A stretch of DNA of 64,000 bases from Mesorhizobium huakuii (GTDB taxonomy: Bacteria; Pseudomonadota; Alphaproteobacteria; Rhizobiales; Rhizobiaceae): assembly GCF_030160235.1 (NCBI RefSeq), contig NZ_BSNY01000055.1, forward strand, positions 124,001 through 188,000, given 5' to 3'. This document shows, piece by piece, positions 34,454 through 43,019 of this stretch. The notes under the pieces were generated by a model. It saw only the letters and a list, made by a program, of their open reading frames with translations. It did not search any database and was not told the origin of the DNA. How positions within the stretch are numbered: position 1 is the stretch's first letter; the number at the start of each line of letters is the position of its first letter. The translations under genes were made by a program, and so were the position numbers.

Positions 34454-34987
34454 TCAGCTGCGAACGCGGCGCCAGGAATATTTCGGGCCCTTGGGCTCCG
34501 GCACTGCGGTCGGCTGGTAGTAAAGCCCCAGACCGCCGGTGCGGTCCTCTTCCAGGCGCTTCAACAGCACAGGGTTGGAAATCTCGAACTCGTCGAAGCC
34601 GAGCCGCAGCATATGCGGCAACGGGTCGACCAGCACCTGGCCGGTGGCGCGAACGGCACCTGCGAAGTGGTAGCGGCTGCGCAGCAGTTCGGCCTTGGAG
34701 AAGGAGCGCCCGTCGCTGAAGGCCGGGAAGACCAGTGCCACCAGCGACAGCTGGTCGAGCAAGTCGGCTATCTTCTCGAGCTGATCACCGGGCTGCAGCA
34801 CCACGCCCAGCCGCTCCTTGGCGGACCGGCGCACCTCCGGATCAAGGTCGAGGAACGCCTGCAGCGGCAGGATGAAGCGGCCATTGCCGGACAGCGCGTC
34901 GGCACTTTCGGCATGAGCCCACTCGTCCTCGCGAAAACCCTGCGGGGTCCAGAGCCGGATCTCCGGTGTCGTCGGTTCAGTCATCAA
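34454..34987 (-). CDS. DUF934 protein of the sulfate-assimilation operon
   Basis: A 177-residue protein of the DUF934 family, nearly always encoded with assimilatory sulfite reductase and cysH in proteobacteria. Features are the family-wide LPLQAFLDLDPEVRRSAKERLGV, LVALVFPAFSDGRSFSKAELLR and VLVDPLPHMLRLGFDEFEI. Its role in sulfite reduction is inferred from context only. It is 93 bp after cysH on the same strand. Confidence 0.87.
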   Translation of the reverse strand: MMTEPTTPEIRLWTPQGFREDEWAHAESADALSGNGRFILPLQAFLDLDPEVRRSAKERLGVVLQPGDQLEKIADLLDQLSLVALVFPAFSDGRSFSKAELLRSRYHFAGAVRATGQVLVDPLPHMLRLGFDEFEISNPVLLKRLEEDRTGGLGLYYQPTAVPEPKGPKYSWRRVRS

Positions 34988-35080
34988 GAATTCCTAAAAT
35001 CAAAAAAGCTCAGGGCGTGTCGAAGTTCACGTCCGGAGGCCGCCGTTTGTAGGCCAGCCTCGCCTGAACATCCACATAGC

Positions 35081-35845
35081 CTAAAGGGATGCGTCGGTCA
35101 GCGACTTCTCCAGTCCCGACAGGTGAATGCCGCACTCGGTCTTGGCGTGACCGGCCCAGCGACCACTGCGCGCATCCTCGCCCGGCTGCACCGGTTGCGT
35201 GCACGGAAAGCAACCGATCGACAGGTAGCCATAAGCGACCAGCGGATTCTCGCGCAGCGCATGCGCCCGCATGTAGTCGGCCTGGTCCGAGGTCGTCCAG
35301 TGAGCCAGCGGATTGATGCGGATGCGCGGGCCGACCGCCTCGAACACCGGCAGCGCTGCCCGCGTCGAGGCCTGGAAGCGCTTGCGGCCGGTGAACCAGG
35401 CGCGAAAGGGCGCCACACCGCGCGCCAGCGGCTCGACCTTGCGCACGTCGCAGCAGGCATCCGTGTTGCTCTGATGCAGATTGCCCGTCGGGTCGATCCG
35501 CGCGAGCGCCGCCTCCTCGGGCTTGATGACCTGGATGTTGGTCAGCCCGAAATCGGCGACGAGCGCGTCGCGGTAGCCAAGCGTCTCCTCGAAGTGCTTG
35601 CCGGTGTCGAGGAAGATGACCGGCAGCGTGCGGTCGATCTCGGCGATCATGTGCAGCAGCACAGCCGAATCCGCCCCGAAGGATGACACGGCGGCGATCT
35701 CGTCGTGGAACAGTTCGCGAGCCGAGCGCTCGATGATCTCGAGCGGCTTCAGGTGGCCATAGAGCGCATCGAGCCCCGCCGCCTTGGCGGCGACGCCGTC
35801 ATCGACATCGGCGATATGGTCAAGCGGCCTTGGTTTCGCCAGCAT
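35081..35845 (-). CDS. cysH: Assimilatory adenylylsulfate (APS) reductase
   Basis: Reduces activated sulfate to sulfite with thioredoxin. It has 254 residues. The P-loop-like motif is SSFGADSAVLLHM and the substrate loop FLDTGKHFEETLGYRD. Cysteine pairs CCDVRK and CFPC would bind a [4Fe-4S] cluster, marking the APS-using type rather than the PAPS type. The catalytic Cys is in KTECGIHL. The start at 35845 overlaps the sulfite reductase by 26 bp. It is a member of the cys operon. Confidence 0.93.
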   Translation of the reverse strand: MLAKPRPLDHIADVDDGVAAKAAGLDALYGHLKPLEIIERSARELFHDEIAAVSSFGADSAVLLHMIAEIDRTLPVIFLDTGKHFEETLGYRDALVADFGLTNIQVIKPEEAALARIDPTGNLHQSNTDACCDVRKVEPLARGVAPFRAWFTGRKRFQASTRAALPVFEAVGPRIRINPLAHWTTSDQADYMRAHALRENPLVAYGYLSIGCFPCTQPVQPGEDARSGRWAGHAKTECGIHLSGLEKSLTDASL

Positions 35846-37490
35846 AGAGCGCCTCCTTGAACGGCGCGGGACCGACACGGCGGTAGGCGTCGATGAATTT
35901 TTCCTGTGGGTTGAGCCGAAGGCCGAGATAGGTCTCGACGATCTGCTCGATGGCGTCGGTGATCTCTTCCGACGAGAAGCCGCGGCCGATGATCTCGCCG
36001 ACCGACGTGTTCTCGTCGGCGGAACCGCCCAGCGTCACCTGATAGAGCTCGGAGCCCTTCTTCTCGACGCCGAGGATGCCGATATGGCCGACATGGTGGT
36101 GGCCGCAGGCATTGATGCAGCCGGATATCTTCAGCTTCAATTCGCCGATCTCGCGCTGCCGCTCCAGCGAGGCGAAGCGCTGCGAGATTTCCTGCGCGAT
36201 CGGGATCGAGCGTGCCGTCGCCAGCGCGCAATAGTCGAGCCCGGGGCACGAGATGATGTCCGATATCAAATTGGAGTTGGCCGTCGCCAGCCCGATATCG
36301 ACCAACGCGTCATAGACCGCCTTGAGGTCGGCGCGTGCCACATGCGGCAGGATCAGGTTCTGCTCATGGCTGACACGCAGCTCGTCGAAGGCGTATTTCT
36401 CGGCGATGTCGGCAACCGCTTCCATCTGGCTGTCGGAAGCATCGCCCGGCACCTCGCCGATGCCCTTGAGCGAGATCGTCACTGCCGCATAGTCGGGATG
36501 GCGGTGCGTCACCACATTCTGGTCGAGCCACTCCGAGAAGCCTTTGGAATCAAGACGCGCCAGCTTGACCGCCTGGTCGCCTTCCGGCCGATCAGCGAGC
36601 GTTGGTGGCGCGAAATAGGCTTCGATGGCGCGGATATCGGCTTCCGGCAGCTTCAGCTCGGCGTCCTTCAATTCCTGCCATTCGGCCTCGACCTGGCGGG
36701 TGATCTCCTCGACGCCGGTCTCGTGCACCAGGATCTTGATGCGCGCCTTGTACTTGTTGTCGCGGCGGCCATAGAGGTTGTAAACGCGCAGGATCGCCGT
36801 GCAGTAGGACAAAAGGTCGGCTTCCGGCAGGAAGTCGCGGATCTTCCTTGCCACCATCGGCGTGCGGCCCTGGCCGCCGCCGACATAGACGGCAAAGCCA
36901 AGCTCGCCGGCGGCGTTCTTCTTCAGATGCAGGCCGATATCGTGCGTCTGGATGGCAGCGCGGTCGCGCTCGGCGCCCGTCACGGCGATCTTGAATTTCC
37001 TGGGCAGGAACGAGAATTCCGGATGCACCGAGGACCATTGCCGCAGGATCTCCGCATAGGGACGCGGATCGGCGACCTCGTCGGCGGCGGCACCGGCAAA
37101 ATGATCGGCCGTGACGTTGCGGATGCAGTTGCCGCTGGTCTGGATAGCGTGCATCTCCACGCTTGCCAGGTCGGCCAGGATCGCCGGAATGTCGGATAGC
37201 GCCGGCCAGTTGAACTGGATGTTCTGGCGCGTGGTGAAATGGCCGTAGCCCTTGTCGTATTTGCGCGCGATGTGGCCGAGCATACGCAGCTGCCTGCCGT
37301 TCAGCGTGCCGTAGGGCACCGCGATGCGCAGCATGTAGGCGTGCAGCTGCAGGTAGACGCCGTTCATCAGCCTGAGCGGCCGGAACTGGTCCTCTGATAT
37401 CTCGCCGGACAGCCGGCGCTGGACCTGGTCGCTGAACTCGGCGACGCGGGCCTGGACAAAATCGTGATCGAACTCATCGTAACGGTACAT
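35820..37490 (-). CDS. Sulfite (or nitrite) reductase, siroheme [4Fe-4S] hemoprotein
   Basis: Six-electron reduction of sulfite to sulfide. It has 556 residues with two ferredoxin-like half domains and two siroheme domains. The siroheme/cluster cysteines are CPGLDYC and CINACGHHHVGHIG. RNVTADHFAG and the substrate-binding RXTTRQNIQF-type segment (HFTTRQNIQFNW) are conserved. Neighbours (cysG for siroheme, cysH for sulfite supply) favour sulfite over nitrite. No flavoprotein subunit (cysJ) is adjacent, so the electron donor may be ferredoxin. Confidence 0.92.
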   Translation of the reverse strand: MYRYDEFDHDFVQARVAEFSDQVQRRLSGEISEDQFRPLRLMNGVYLQLHAYMLRIAVPYGTLNGRQLRMLGHIARKYDKGYGHFTTRQNIQFNWPALSDIPAILADLASVEMHAIQTSGNCIRNVTADHFAGAAADEVADPRPYAEILRQWSSVHPEFSFLPRKFKIAVTGAERDRAAIQTHDIGLHLKKNAAGELGFAVYVGGGQGRTPMVARKIRDFLPEADLLSYCTAILRVYNLYGRRDNKYKARIKILVHETGVEEITRQVEAEWQELKDAELKLPEADIRAIEAYFAPPTLADRPEGDQAVKLARLDSKGFSEWLDQNVVTHRHPDYAAVTISLKGIGEVPGDASDSQMEAVADIAEKYAFDELRVSHEQNLILPHVARADLKAVYDALVDIGLATANSNLISDIISCPGLDYCALATARSIPIAQEISQRFASLERQREIGELKLKISGCINACGHHHVGHIGILGVEKKGSELYQVTLGGSADENTSVGEIIGRGFSSEEITDAIEQIVETYLGLRLNPQEKFIDAYRRVGPAPFKEALYAGETKAA

Positions 37491-37535
37491 GCTTCGTCTT
37501 TCAGGGCGCGTCCGCCCGTTTCACTCAAAACCTGG

Positions 37536-37829
37536 CTACGCCGCCCGCTCGGCCTGCTTGCCGAGATCGCCGCGGATTGTCGGGCCTGCGGCGCGGATCT
37601 TTTCACGCAAGCGCACCGGCTCGACGACACCGTCGACGACTTCCGCATCGATCAGATTGACATCGACCACTTCATTGTCGGCATAGGCCTTGGCGCCGAT
37701 CGCCTCCAGGCGATCCTCGGCCGCCTTGTCATGGGCAAGATCGGCCTGGCCCACCGTCTCGGCCCAGCCGCCATCGGCATACCAGACGGCGATGCCATCC
37801 GTCAGGCGGTTGGCGGTCAGTATCTTCAT
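37536..37829 (-). CDS. DUF2849 protein
   Basis: A 97-residue protein of the DUF2849 family, found between cysG and the sulfite reductase in alphaproteobacteria. It begins MKILTANRLTDGIAVWYADGGWAE and contains VVDVNLIDAEVVDGVVEPVRLREKIRAAGPT. Its function is unknown; the operon position suggests a role tied to siroheme or sulfite reduction. It overlaps cysG by 4 bp, showing translational coupling. Confidence 0.88.
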   Translation of the reverse strand: MKILTANRLTDGIAVWYADGGWAETVGQADLAHDKAAEDRLEAIGAKAYADNEVVDVNLIDAEVVDGVVEPVRLREKIRAAGPTIRGDLGKQAERAA

Positions 37830-39277
37830 GGCTGAACTCTCTCTGCGGCGGCTTTGGCCGCGCCTTCATTCCTATGTGCGGCAAGCGGCTCGGACCGTTC
37901 AAAATTAGCGCCGGCGACAGCATCGCCGATGATGGTCATGACCGGCCCGGAAAGATCGCCCCGCGCTTCCAGCGACGGCAGATCGGCCAGCGTGCCGTGG
38001 AAACGGCGCCGGTTGGCAAGGCTGGCATTCTCGACCACGGCCACCGCCGTGTCCGGCGACAGTCCGGCCTCAATCAGCCGGCCGGCGACTTCGGCCGCCA
38101 CCGAGCGGCCCATATAGATGGCGACGGTGGCGCCGGAAATCGCAAGCTTGGCCCAGTCGGGCAACGAATTGCCTTTGAGATCGTGGCCGGTGGTGAAGAC
38201 CATGGACGAGGAGACGCCGCGCAAGGTCAGCGGCAATTCGAAATCGGCTGCGGCGGCAAAGGCCGCGGTGACGCCTGGAACCACCTCATAGGCGATACCG
38301 GCGTCGCGCAATGCCGCCATCTCCTCGCCGGCGCGGCCGAACACCAGCGGATCGCCCGACTTCAGCCGCACCACGCGCTTGCCCTGCTGGCCAAGTTCGA
38401 CCAGCAGCGCATTGATCTCGGCCTGGCTCTTGCTGTGGCAGCCCTTGCGTTTGCCGACCGGCAGGCGCTCGGCATCGCGGCGGCCCATGGCGACGACCGC
38501 CTCCGGTACCAGCGCGTCATGGACGATGACGTCGGCTTCCATCAGCAGGCGATGCGCACGCAACGTCAGCAGATCTTCGGCGCCCGGACCGGCGCCGACC
38601 AGGGCGATGTGACCCAAAGGGGGTGCGTTCGACAACAGTAGATCCACGGCGGCATCATGCGCCTGCGACAGCTGGCCGGCTTCCACGGCATAGGCGGGCG
38701 CACCCTGGAAAAAACTGTTCCAGAAGCGGCGGCGGGCATTGCCTTTCGGCAGTAATTTCTCGGCCGCCCCCCGCAGGGAAGCGGCGAGCGTCGCCAGCGA
38801 ACCGAGCGATGGCGACAGCATCTGATCGATGCGGCCCCGCAGCATCTGGGCCAGCACCGGGCCGGCGCCTTCCGTTCCGATGGCGATGGCGACCGGCGCG
38901 CGGTTGACCAGCGCCGGAGTGAAGAAGTCGCAGAGCTCCGGCCGGTCGACGGCATTGACCGGAATGCCCAGTCCGCGCGCATCCGCTGCGACGCGGCGAT
39001 CGAGCGCCTCATCGCCGCTGGCGGCAAACACCATCACCGCGCCCTCCAGCTGCGAGGCGTCATAGGCCGCCGTGACGTGGCTGGCGCCGGACTGAGCAAT
39101 AAAGGCAAGCAGCTCCGGCTCGGCATTCTCGGCGATGATGCGCAGCACCGCGCTCGACTGTCCGATCAGCCGCGCCTTGGCCAGGGCTTCGGCGCCGGCG
39201 CCGACGATGGCCACGGTTTCGCCCTCGACCCGCACGAAGACGGGGAAGGCATTGAGCTTGGCATTGGCCTGCGGCAT
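37826..39277 (-). CDS. cysG: Siroheme synthase (trifunctional CysG)
   Basis: Makes siroheme from uroporphyrinogen III. It has 483 residues. The N-terminal dehydrogenase/ferrochelatase has an NAD motif VAIVGAGAEALAKARLI; VNAVDRPELCDFFTPALV and the dimerisation helices follow. The C-terminal SAM uroporphyrinogen methyltransferase has IALVGAGPGAEDLLTLRAHRLL, VRLKSGDPLVFGRAGEE, VVPGVTAAFAAAADFELPLT and TIIGDAV. The start at 39277 gives the standard length; the open frame to 39412 lacks similarity. It is the first gene of the operon cysG-DUF2849-sir-cysH-DUF934. Confidence 0.94.
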   Translation of the reverse strand: MPQANAKLNAFPVFVRVEGETVAIVGAGAEALAKARLIGQSSAVLRIIAENAEPELLAFIAQSGASHVTAAYDASQLEGAVMVFAASGDEALDRRVAADARGLGIPVNAVDRPELCDFFTPALVNRAPVAIAIGTEGAGPVLAQMLRGRIDQMLSPSLGSLATLAASLRGAAEKLLPKGNARRRFWNSFFQGAPAYAVEAGQLSQAHDAAVDLLLSNAPPLGHIALVGAGPGAEDLLTLRAHRLLMEADVIVHDALVPEAVVAMGRRDAERLPVGKRKGCHSKSQAEINALLVELGQQGKRVVRLKSGDPLVFGRAGEEMAALRDAGIAYEVVPGVTAAFAAAADFELPLTLRGVSSSMVFTTGHDLKGNSLPDWAKLAISGATVAIYMGRSVAAEVAGRLIEAGLSPDTAVAVVENASLANRRRFHGTLADLPSLEARGDLSGPVMTIIGDAVAGANFERSEPLAAHRNEGAAKAAAERVQP

Positions 39278-39659
39278 GGGAAGAGCAATCCGGGAACAGT
39301 ATCGCAGTTTTACGCCCGGGCGCGAAAAACCAGAAGCAAAGCACTCGCGCATCCTGTGATGGCAGGCAATCGCTTTTTCGCAACCGCGAAAGGCAGGAGA
39401 AAAATATTCCACATCCGGGGTGCGAGCGGTTTCAAGACGCTGAAGCGGGCCTTGATTTCAGGTCTTTTTAGCCACCTGCCCTTTATCTAGCAAAACAGTT
39501 TTTTCTAATTTCTACCAATTCAGTAGATTAAAGTCGCCCACTCGCGCATCGCCTGTCCAGCCGTTGGCGGCACTGCCGTCGCTTCGCCGTAAGGGGGTGG
39601 AACGTTGCCGGGTTGAAACGCGTTGCGAAGCGTAACCACTCATCAAAAGGAGCGCTTTC
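39278..39659. promoter_or_regulatory. Control region of the cys operon, with a dyad at 39511-39527
   Basis: A 382-bp gap between cysG (minus) and the host-attachment gene (plus). An AT-rich stretch (39481-39533) contains TCTAC (39511-39515) and GTAGA (39523-39527) as a dyad with a 7-bp spacer, the best operator candidate for the cys operon. It is about 235 bp from the cysG start. An AAAAGGAG ribosome-binding site near 39645-39652 precedes the plus-strand gene. I see no other gene in the gap. Confidence 0.4.
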
Positions 39660-40109
39660 ATGGACACGATCAAACTGAGGCACGGCATCTGGGTCCTGGT
39701 GGCCGACGGGGAAAAAGCGCTCTTGCTCAAGAATGCCGGCGACAACAAGTTTCCAAATCTCGAAGTCGTGCAGGTGATGGAACAGGAGAACCCGCCCACG
39801 CGCGAACAAGGGACCGACAGCCCCGGCCGGTACAATGACGGCCCATCGGTGCATCGCAGCGCCGTCGAAGACACGGACTGGCACCGTATCGGCAAGGAGC
39901 GTTTCGCGGAAGAGATCGCGGCCCGTCTCTACAAGCTCGCCCATGGCGGTGAGTTCGACAGCATCGTGCTTGTCGCCCCACCCATGATGCTCGGCGCCAT
40001 GCGCAAGAAGCTGCACAAGGAGGTCGGCGACAAGGTGACGGCTGAAATTCCAAAAACCATGACCAACCACGCCATCTCAGAGATCGAGGCCTTGCTGCAA
40101 GCAGCCTGA
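39660..40109 (+). CDS. Host-attachment family protein
   Basis: A 149-residue protein of the bacterial host-attachment family, named after a protein needed for Agrobacterium binding to plant cells; its biochemistry is unknown. Conserved segments are GIWVLVADGEKALLLKNAGD, FAEEIAARLYKLAHGGEFDSIVLVAPPMMLGAMRK and the end IPKTMTNHAISEIEALL. The fold is eRF1/archaeal-L7-like. It stands alone with a strong AAGGAG. A very stable hairpin follows 42 bp after the stop. Confidence 0.85.
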   Translation: MDTIKLRHGIWVLVADGEKALLLKNAGDNKFPNLEVVQVMEQENPPTREQGTDSPGRYNDGPSVHRSAVEDTDWHRIGKERFAEEIAARLYKLAHGGEFDSIVLVAPPMMLGAMRKKLHKEVGDKVTAEIPKTMTNHAISEIEALLQAA

Positions 40110-40151
40110 CCTTTCGCAACGGGTCTCGTTGTCGACGTCAGTACCAACGTG

Positions 40152-40197
40152 GGCACAAACCGGGCCGGCGGCTGAGGCCGCCGGTCCGGTTTGTGCC
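40152..40197. terminator. Very long hairpin after the host-attachment gene
   Basis: GGCACAAACCGG (40152-40163) pairs with CCGGTTTGTGCC (40186-40197), and GCCGGCGGC with GCCGCCGG(T) inside. The result is a continuous 21-bp stem with one G-U pair and a TGAG tetraloop. There is no T-tract, so it may be a Rho-independent variant, an mRNA-stabilising structure or a mobile palindrome. Confidence 0.6.
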
Positions 40198-40325
40198 GCC
40201 GCACCGTCGATTTTCGCGCCCTGCGGGTTGCATCACCGTCACGCCTTCCACCATATTGCAAAACAGGCGGCGGCTTCGGGCGGCGCACATCCGACATCCC
40301 CAGCTTGAAAGGCGCTCCATAGACA

Positions 40326-42110
40326 ATGCCGCATGACACGCCCCTTATCGCCACCATCGTCGCCGGTCTGGGGCTGGCTTTCGTCTTCGGGGCTCTCGCC
40401 AACCGTTTCCGCATTCCGCCACTGGTCGGCTATCTCATAGCCGGCGTGCTGGTCGGGCCGAACACCCCCGGTTTCGTCGCCGATGCCGGCCTTGCCAATG
40501 AACTTGCCGAGATCGGCGTCATCCTCTTGATGTTCGGCGTCGGCCTGCATTTCTCTCTGAAGGACCTGCTGTCGGTCCGCGCCATCGCCGTTCCCGGCGC
40601 CATCGTCCAGATCGGCTTTGCCACGGCACTCGGCGCCGGACTGTCCTGGATGCTCGGCTGGTCGATGGGCGCGGGTCTGGTGTTCGGCCTGGCGCTGTCG
40701 GTCGCCTCGACCGTGGTGCTGCTGCGCGCGCTTCAGGAACGCCGGCTGATCGAGACCGAGCGCGGCCGCATCGCCGTCGGCTGGCTGATCGTCGAGGATC
40801 TGGCCATGGTGCTGGCGCTGGTGCTGCTGCCGGCCCTTGCCGGCGTGCTCGGCGGCCAGGAACAGGCGGATGTGCACGCGAGCGGCCTGCTGTCGCTGCC
40901 GGCCAGCTACGGCATCTGGGGCGTCGTCGGCATCACGCTCGCCAAGGTCGCCGCCTTCGTCGTCGTCATGCTGGTGGTCGGCCGCCGGGTCATTCCGTGG
41001 ATCCTGCACTACGTCGCCCATACCGGGTCGCGCGAACTGTTCCGGCTGGCGGTGCTGGCGATCGCGCTCGGCGTCGCCTTCGGCGCGGCGAAACTGTTCG
41101 GCGTCTCGCTGGCGCTCGGTGCCTTCTTCGCCGGCATGATCATGAGCGAATCCGAGCTCAGCCACCGCGCGGCCGAAGAATCGCTGCCGCTGCGCGATGC
41201 CTTCTCGGTGCTGTTCTTCGTCTCGGTCGGCATGTTGTTCGACCCGTTCAGCCTGCTCAGCAACGGCCTGCCGATCCTGGCGACACTGGCCATCATCGTC
41301 ATCGGCAAGTCGCTGGCGGCGTTCGTCATCGTCGTCGCCTTCGGCTATCCCCTGGCGACAGCCCTCATGATTTCGGCCAGCCTTGCCCAGATCGGCGAAT
41401 TCTCCTTCATCCTGGCCGAACTCGGCGTCGGGCTGAAACTTCTGCCCGAACAGGGCCGCGACCTGATCCTGGCAGGCGCCATCCTGTCGATCGTGCTCAA
41501 CCCGCTGATGTTCCTGGTCATCGACTGGATGAAGCCATGGCTGGAGGCCCGCGCCGCCAGGGCGGCCCCGCCGGCCGACGCCAAGCCGGTCGGTCCGGCG
41601 ACCGAACCGGGCCAGGTCGCCTCGGTTGCCGCGACAGCCAAAGAGGAAGACGGCCCGCCGCCGAAGACGGCGCTCACCGGCCATGCCATCCTGATCGGCT
41701 ATGGCCGTGTCGGCGGCCTTGTCGGCGCGGCGCTGAAACAAGCAGCGATGCCCTTCCTCGTCATCGAGGACGCCGACAAGACACTGGCCAAGCTGAAGGC
41801 CGATGGCGTCGAGACCGTCGCCGGCAATGCCGCCAACGCCGAAGTGTTCGCCGCCGCCAATCCCGAAGGCGCCAGCCGGCTGATCCTCGCCATCCCCAAT
41901 GCGTTCGAAGCCGGCCAGATCGTGCTGCGCGCACGCGCCGCCAATCCCGGCATAAACGTCGTTGCCCGCGCCCATTCCGATGCCGAGGTCGAGCATCTCA
42001 AGGGGCTCGGCGCCGACACGGTGATCATGGGCGAACGCGAAATCGCGCGCGGCATCGTCGAAGAGGTGCTCGGTCGCAAGCCATCCGCGACCGAACCGTC
42101 CGCCGCCTGA
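40326..42110 (+). CDS. CPA2-family cation:proton antiporter with TrkA-N domain
   Basis: A 594-residue YbaL/KefB-type transporter exchanging K+ or Na+ for protons. About 12 membrane segments span residues 5-400, with the conserved PPLVGYLIAGVLVGPNTPGF, VASTVVLLRALQERRLIET and GAFFAGMIMSESELSHRA. An Ala/Pro-rich linker (about 408-445) leads to a cytosolic TrkA-N Rossmann domain. That domain has HAILIGYGRVGGLVGAALKQ and ends with MGEREIARGIVEEVL. The gating ligand is likely NAD(H) or a glutathione adduct by analogy. Confidence 0.92.
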   Translation: MPHDTPLIATIVAGLGLAFVFGALANRFRIPPLVGYLIAGVLVGPNTPGFVADAGLANELAEIGVILLMFGVGLHFSLKDLLSVRAIAVPGAIVQIGFATALGAGLSWMLGWSMGAGLVFGLALSVASTVVLLRALQERRLIETERGRIAVGWLIVEDLAMVLALVLLPALAGVLGGQEQADVHASGLLSLPASYGIWGVVGITLAKVAAFVVVMLVVGRRVIPWILHYVAHTGSRELFRLAVLAIALGVAFGAAKLFGVSLALGAFFAGMIMSESELSHRAAEESLPLRDAFSVLFFVSVGMLFDPFSLLSNGLPILATLAIIVIGKSLAAFVIVVAFGYPLATALMISASLAQIGEFSFILAELGVGLKLLPEQGRDLILAGAILSIVLNPLMFLVIDWMKPWLEARAARAAPPADAKPVGPATEPGQVASVAATAKEEDGPPPKTALTGHAILIGYGRVGGLVGAALKQAAMPFLVIEDADKTLAKLKADGVETVAGNAANAEVFAAANPEGASRLILAIPNAFEAGQIVLRARAANPGINVVARAHSDAEVEHLKGLGADTVIMGEREIARGIVEEVLGRKPSATEPSAA

Positions 42111-42917
42111 TCACGCCACGAATGCGGAACCGCCATTGCGTGCGATGCTGCTGAGATACTGTGCGGGAGGTTTGCCCAGCGCCTTCTTGAACATGGTGAT
42201 GAAGGCCGTGACGGACTCATAGCCGAGGTCGCCCGAAACCTGCTGAACGCTTGCGCCCGAAGCCAGTTCCCTTATCGCAACGATCAAGTGCAATTGCTGT
42301 CGCCAGCGGCCGAAGCTCAAGCCGGTTTCCTTGACGATAAGACGAGCAAGGCTGCTCTCGCTGAGCGCGACGCGTTTTCCCCATTCGGCCAGCGTGCTGC
42401 GATCGGCAGGATCGTTCGCCAGCGCTTCCGCGATCCGCTTCAGGCGCGGCTCGGAGGATATCGGCAGATGCAGCTGCTGGACAGGCATATCGGGCAGTTC
42501 GGCCAGCAGGACGCTTCCCAGGAAGGCGCATCGCGCGTCATCGGGCGCGCATTCCGACAGTTCGATGATCAGCTCGCGCAGCAGCGGTGAGATCGAAAGC
42601 GTGCAGCACCGGTCCGGCAGCTCAGCCGCGCCCGGCTCGATATAGACGAAGAAAATCCGCGCATTGGCCGTCGCGATGTTGCTGTGCTGCATGCGGCTTG
42701 GCACCCACACGCCGCAGTGCGGCGGAACCATCCAGAGGCCGCTCGGAACGCGGCAGGTGACGCCACCGCTGAGCGCGAAGACGAGTTGCCCTTTGCGATG
42801 CCAATGATCCGACACCTCGGCCCTGGTCTCGGTGACGTCGACGCGCACTGCGATCGCCGGAGCAAGGACGTCATCGACGTCGAAATCGAGCCATGGGTAG
42901 CGGAGGGGCTGTCTCAT
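42111..42917 (-). CDS. AraC-family transcriptional regulator with cupin sensor
   Basis: A 268-residue regulator. The N-terminal cupin (about 15-105) has HRKGQLVFALSGGVTCRVPSGLWMVPPHCGVWVPS. The C-terminal double helix-turn-helix (about 165-265) has LAEWGKRVALSESSLARLIVKETGLSFGRWRQQL and SVQQVSGDLGYESVTAFITMFKKALGKPPAQYL. It is divergent from the oxidoreductase at 43020 with about 100 bp between, so it probably controls that gene. It converges with the antiporter, abutting its stop. Confidence 0.9.
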   Translation of the reverse strand: MRQPLRYPWLDFDVDDVLAPAIAVRVDVTETRAEVSDHWHRKGQLVFALSGGVTCRVPSGLWMVPPHCGVWVPSRMQHSNIATANARIFFVYIEPGAAELPDRCCTLSISPLLRELIIELSECAPDDARCAFLGSVLLAELPDMPVQQLHLPISSEPRLKRIAEALANDPADRSTLAEWGKRVALSESSLARLIVKETGLSFGRWRQQLHLIVAIRELASGASVQQVSGDLGYESVTAFITMFKKALGKPPAQYLSSIARNGGSAFVA

Positions 42918-43019
42918 GATTGACGGTTTTTAGCGATGAATTGCCTTTATATCCAGATTACTCGTCAGCACAACTCGGTAGGCTCGGGTCGTTCTCGCCA
43001 ATTGGCAAAGGTGTACCCC

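Noticed and set aside
35784-37199. 471-codon plus-strand frame opposite the sulfite reductase
   Set aside because: Shadow of a well conserved siroheme enzyme; no recognisable motif.
40152-40197. Structured RNA gene such as a tRNA
   Set aside because: The hairpin is a single long stem with a tetraloop; no cloverleaf or other RNA-gene signature is present.
40239-41996. 585-codon minus-strand frame opposite the CPA2 antiporter
   Set aside because: Highly charged Asp/Gln/Arg-rich shadow of a hydrophobic protein; no ribosome-binding site or domain.
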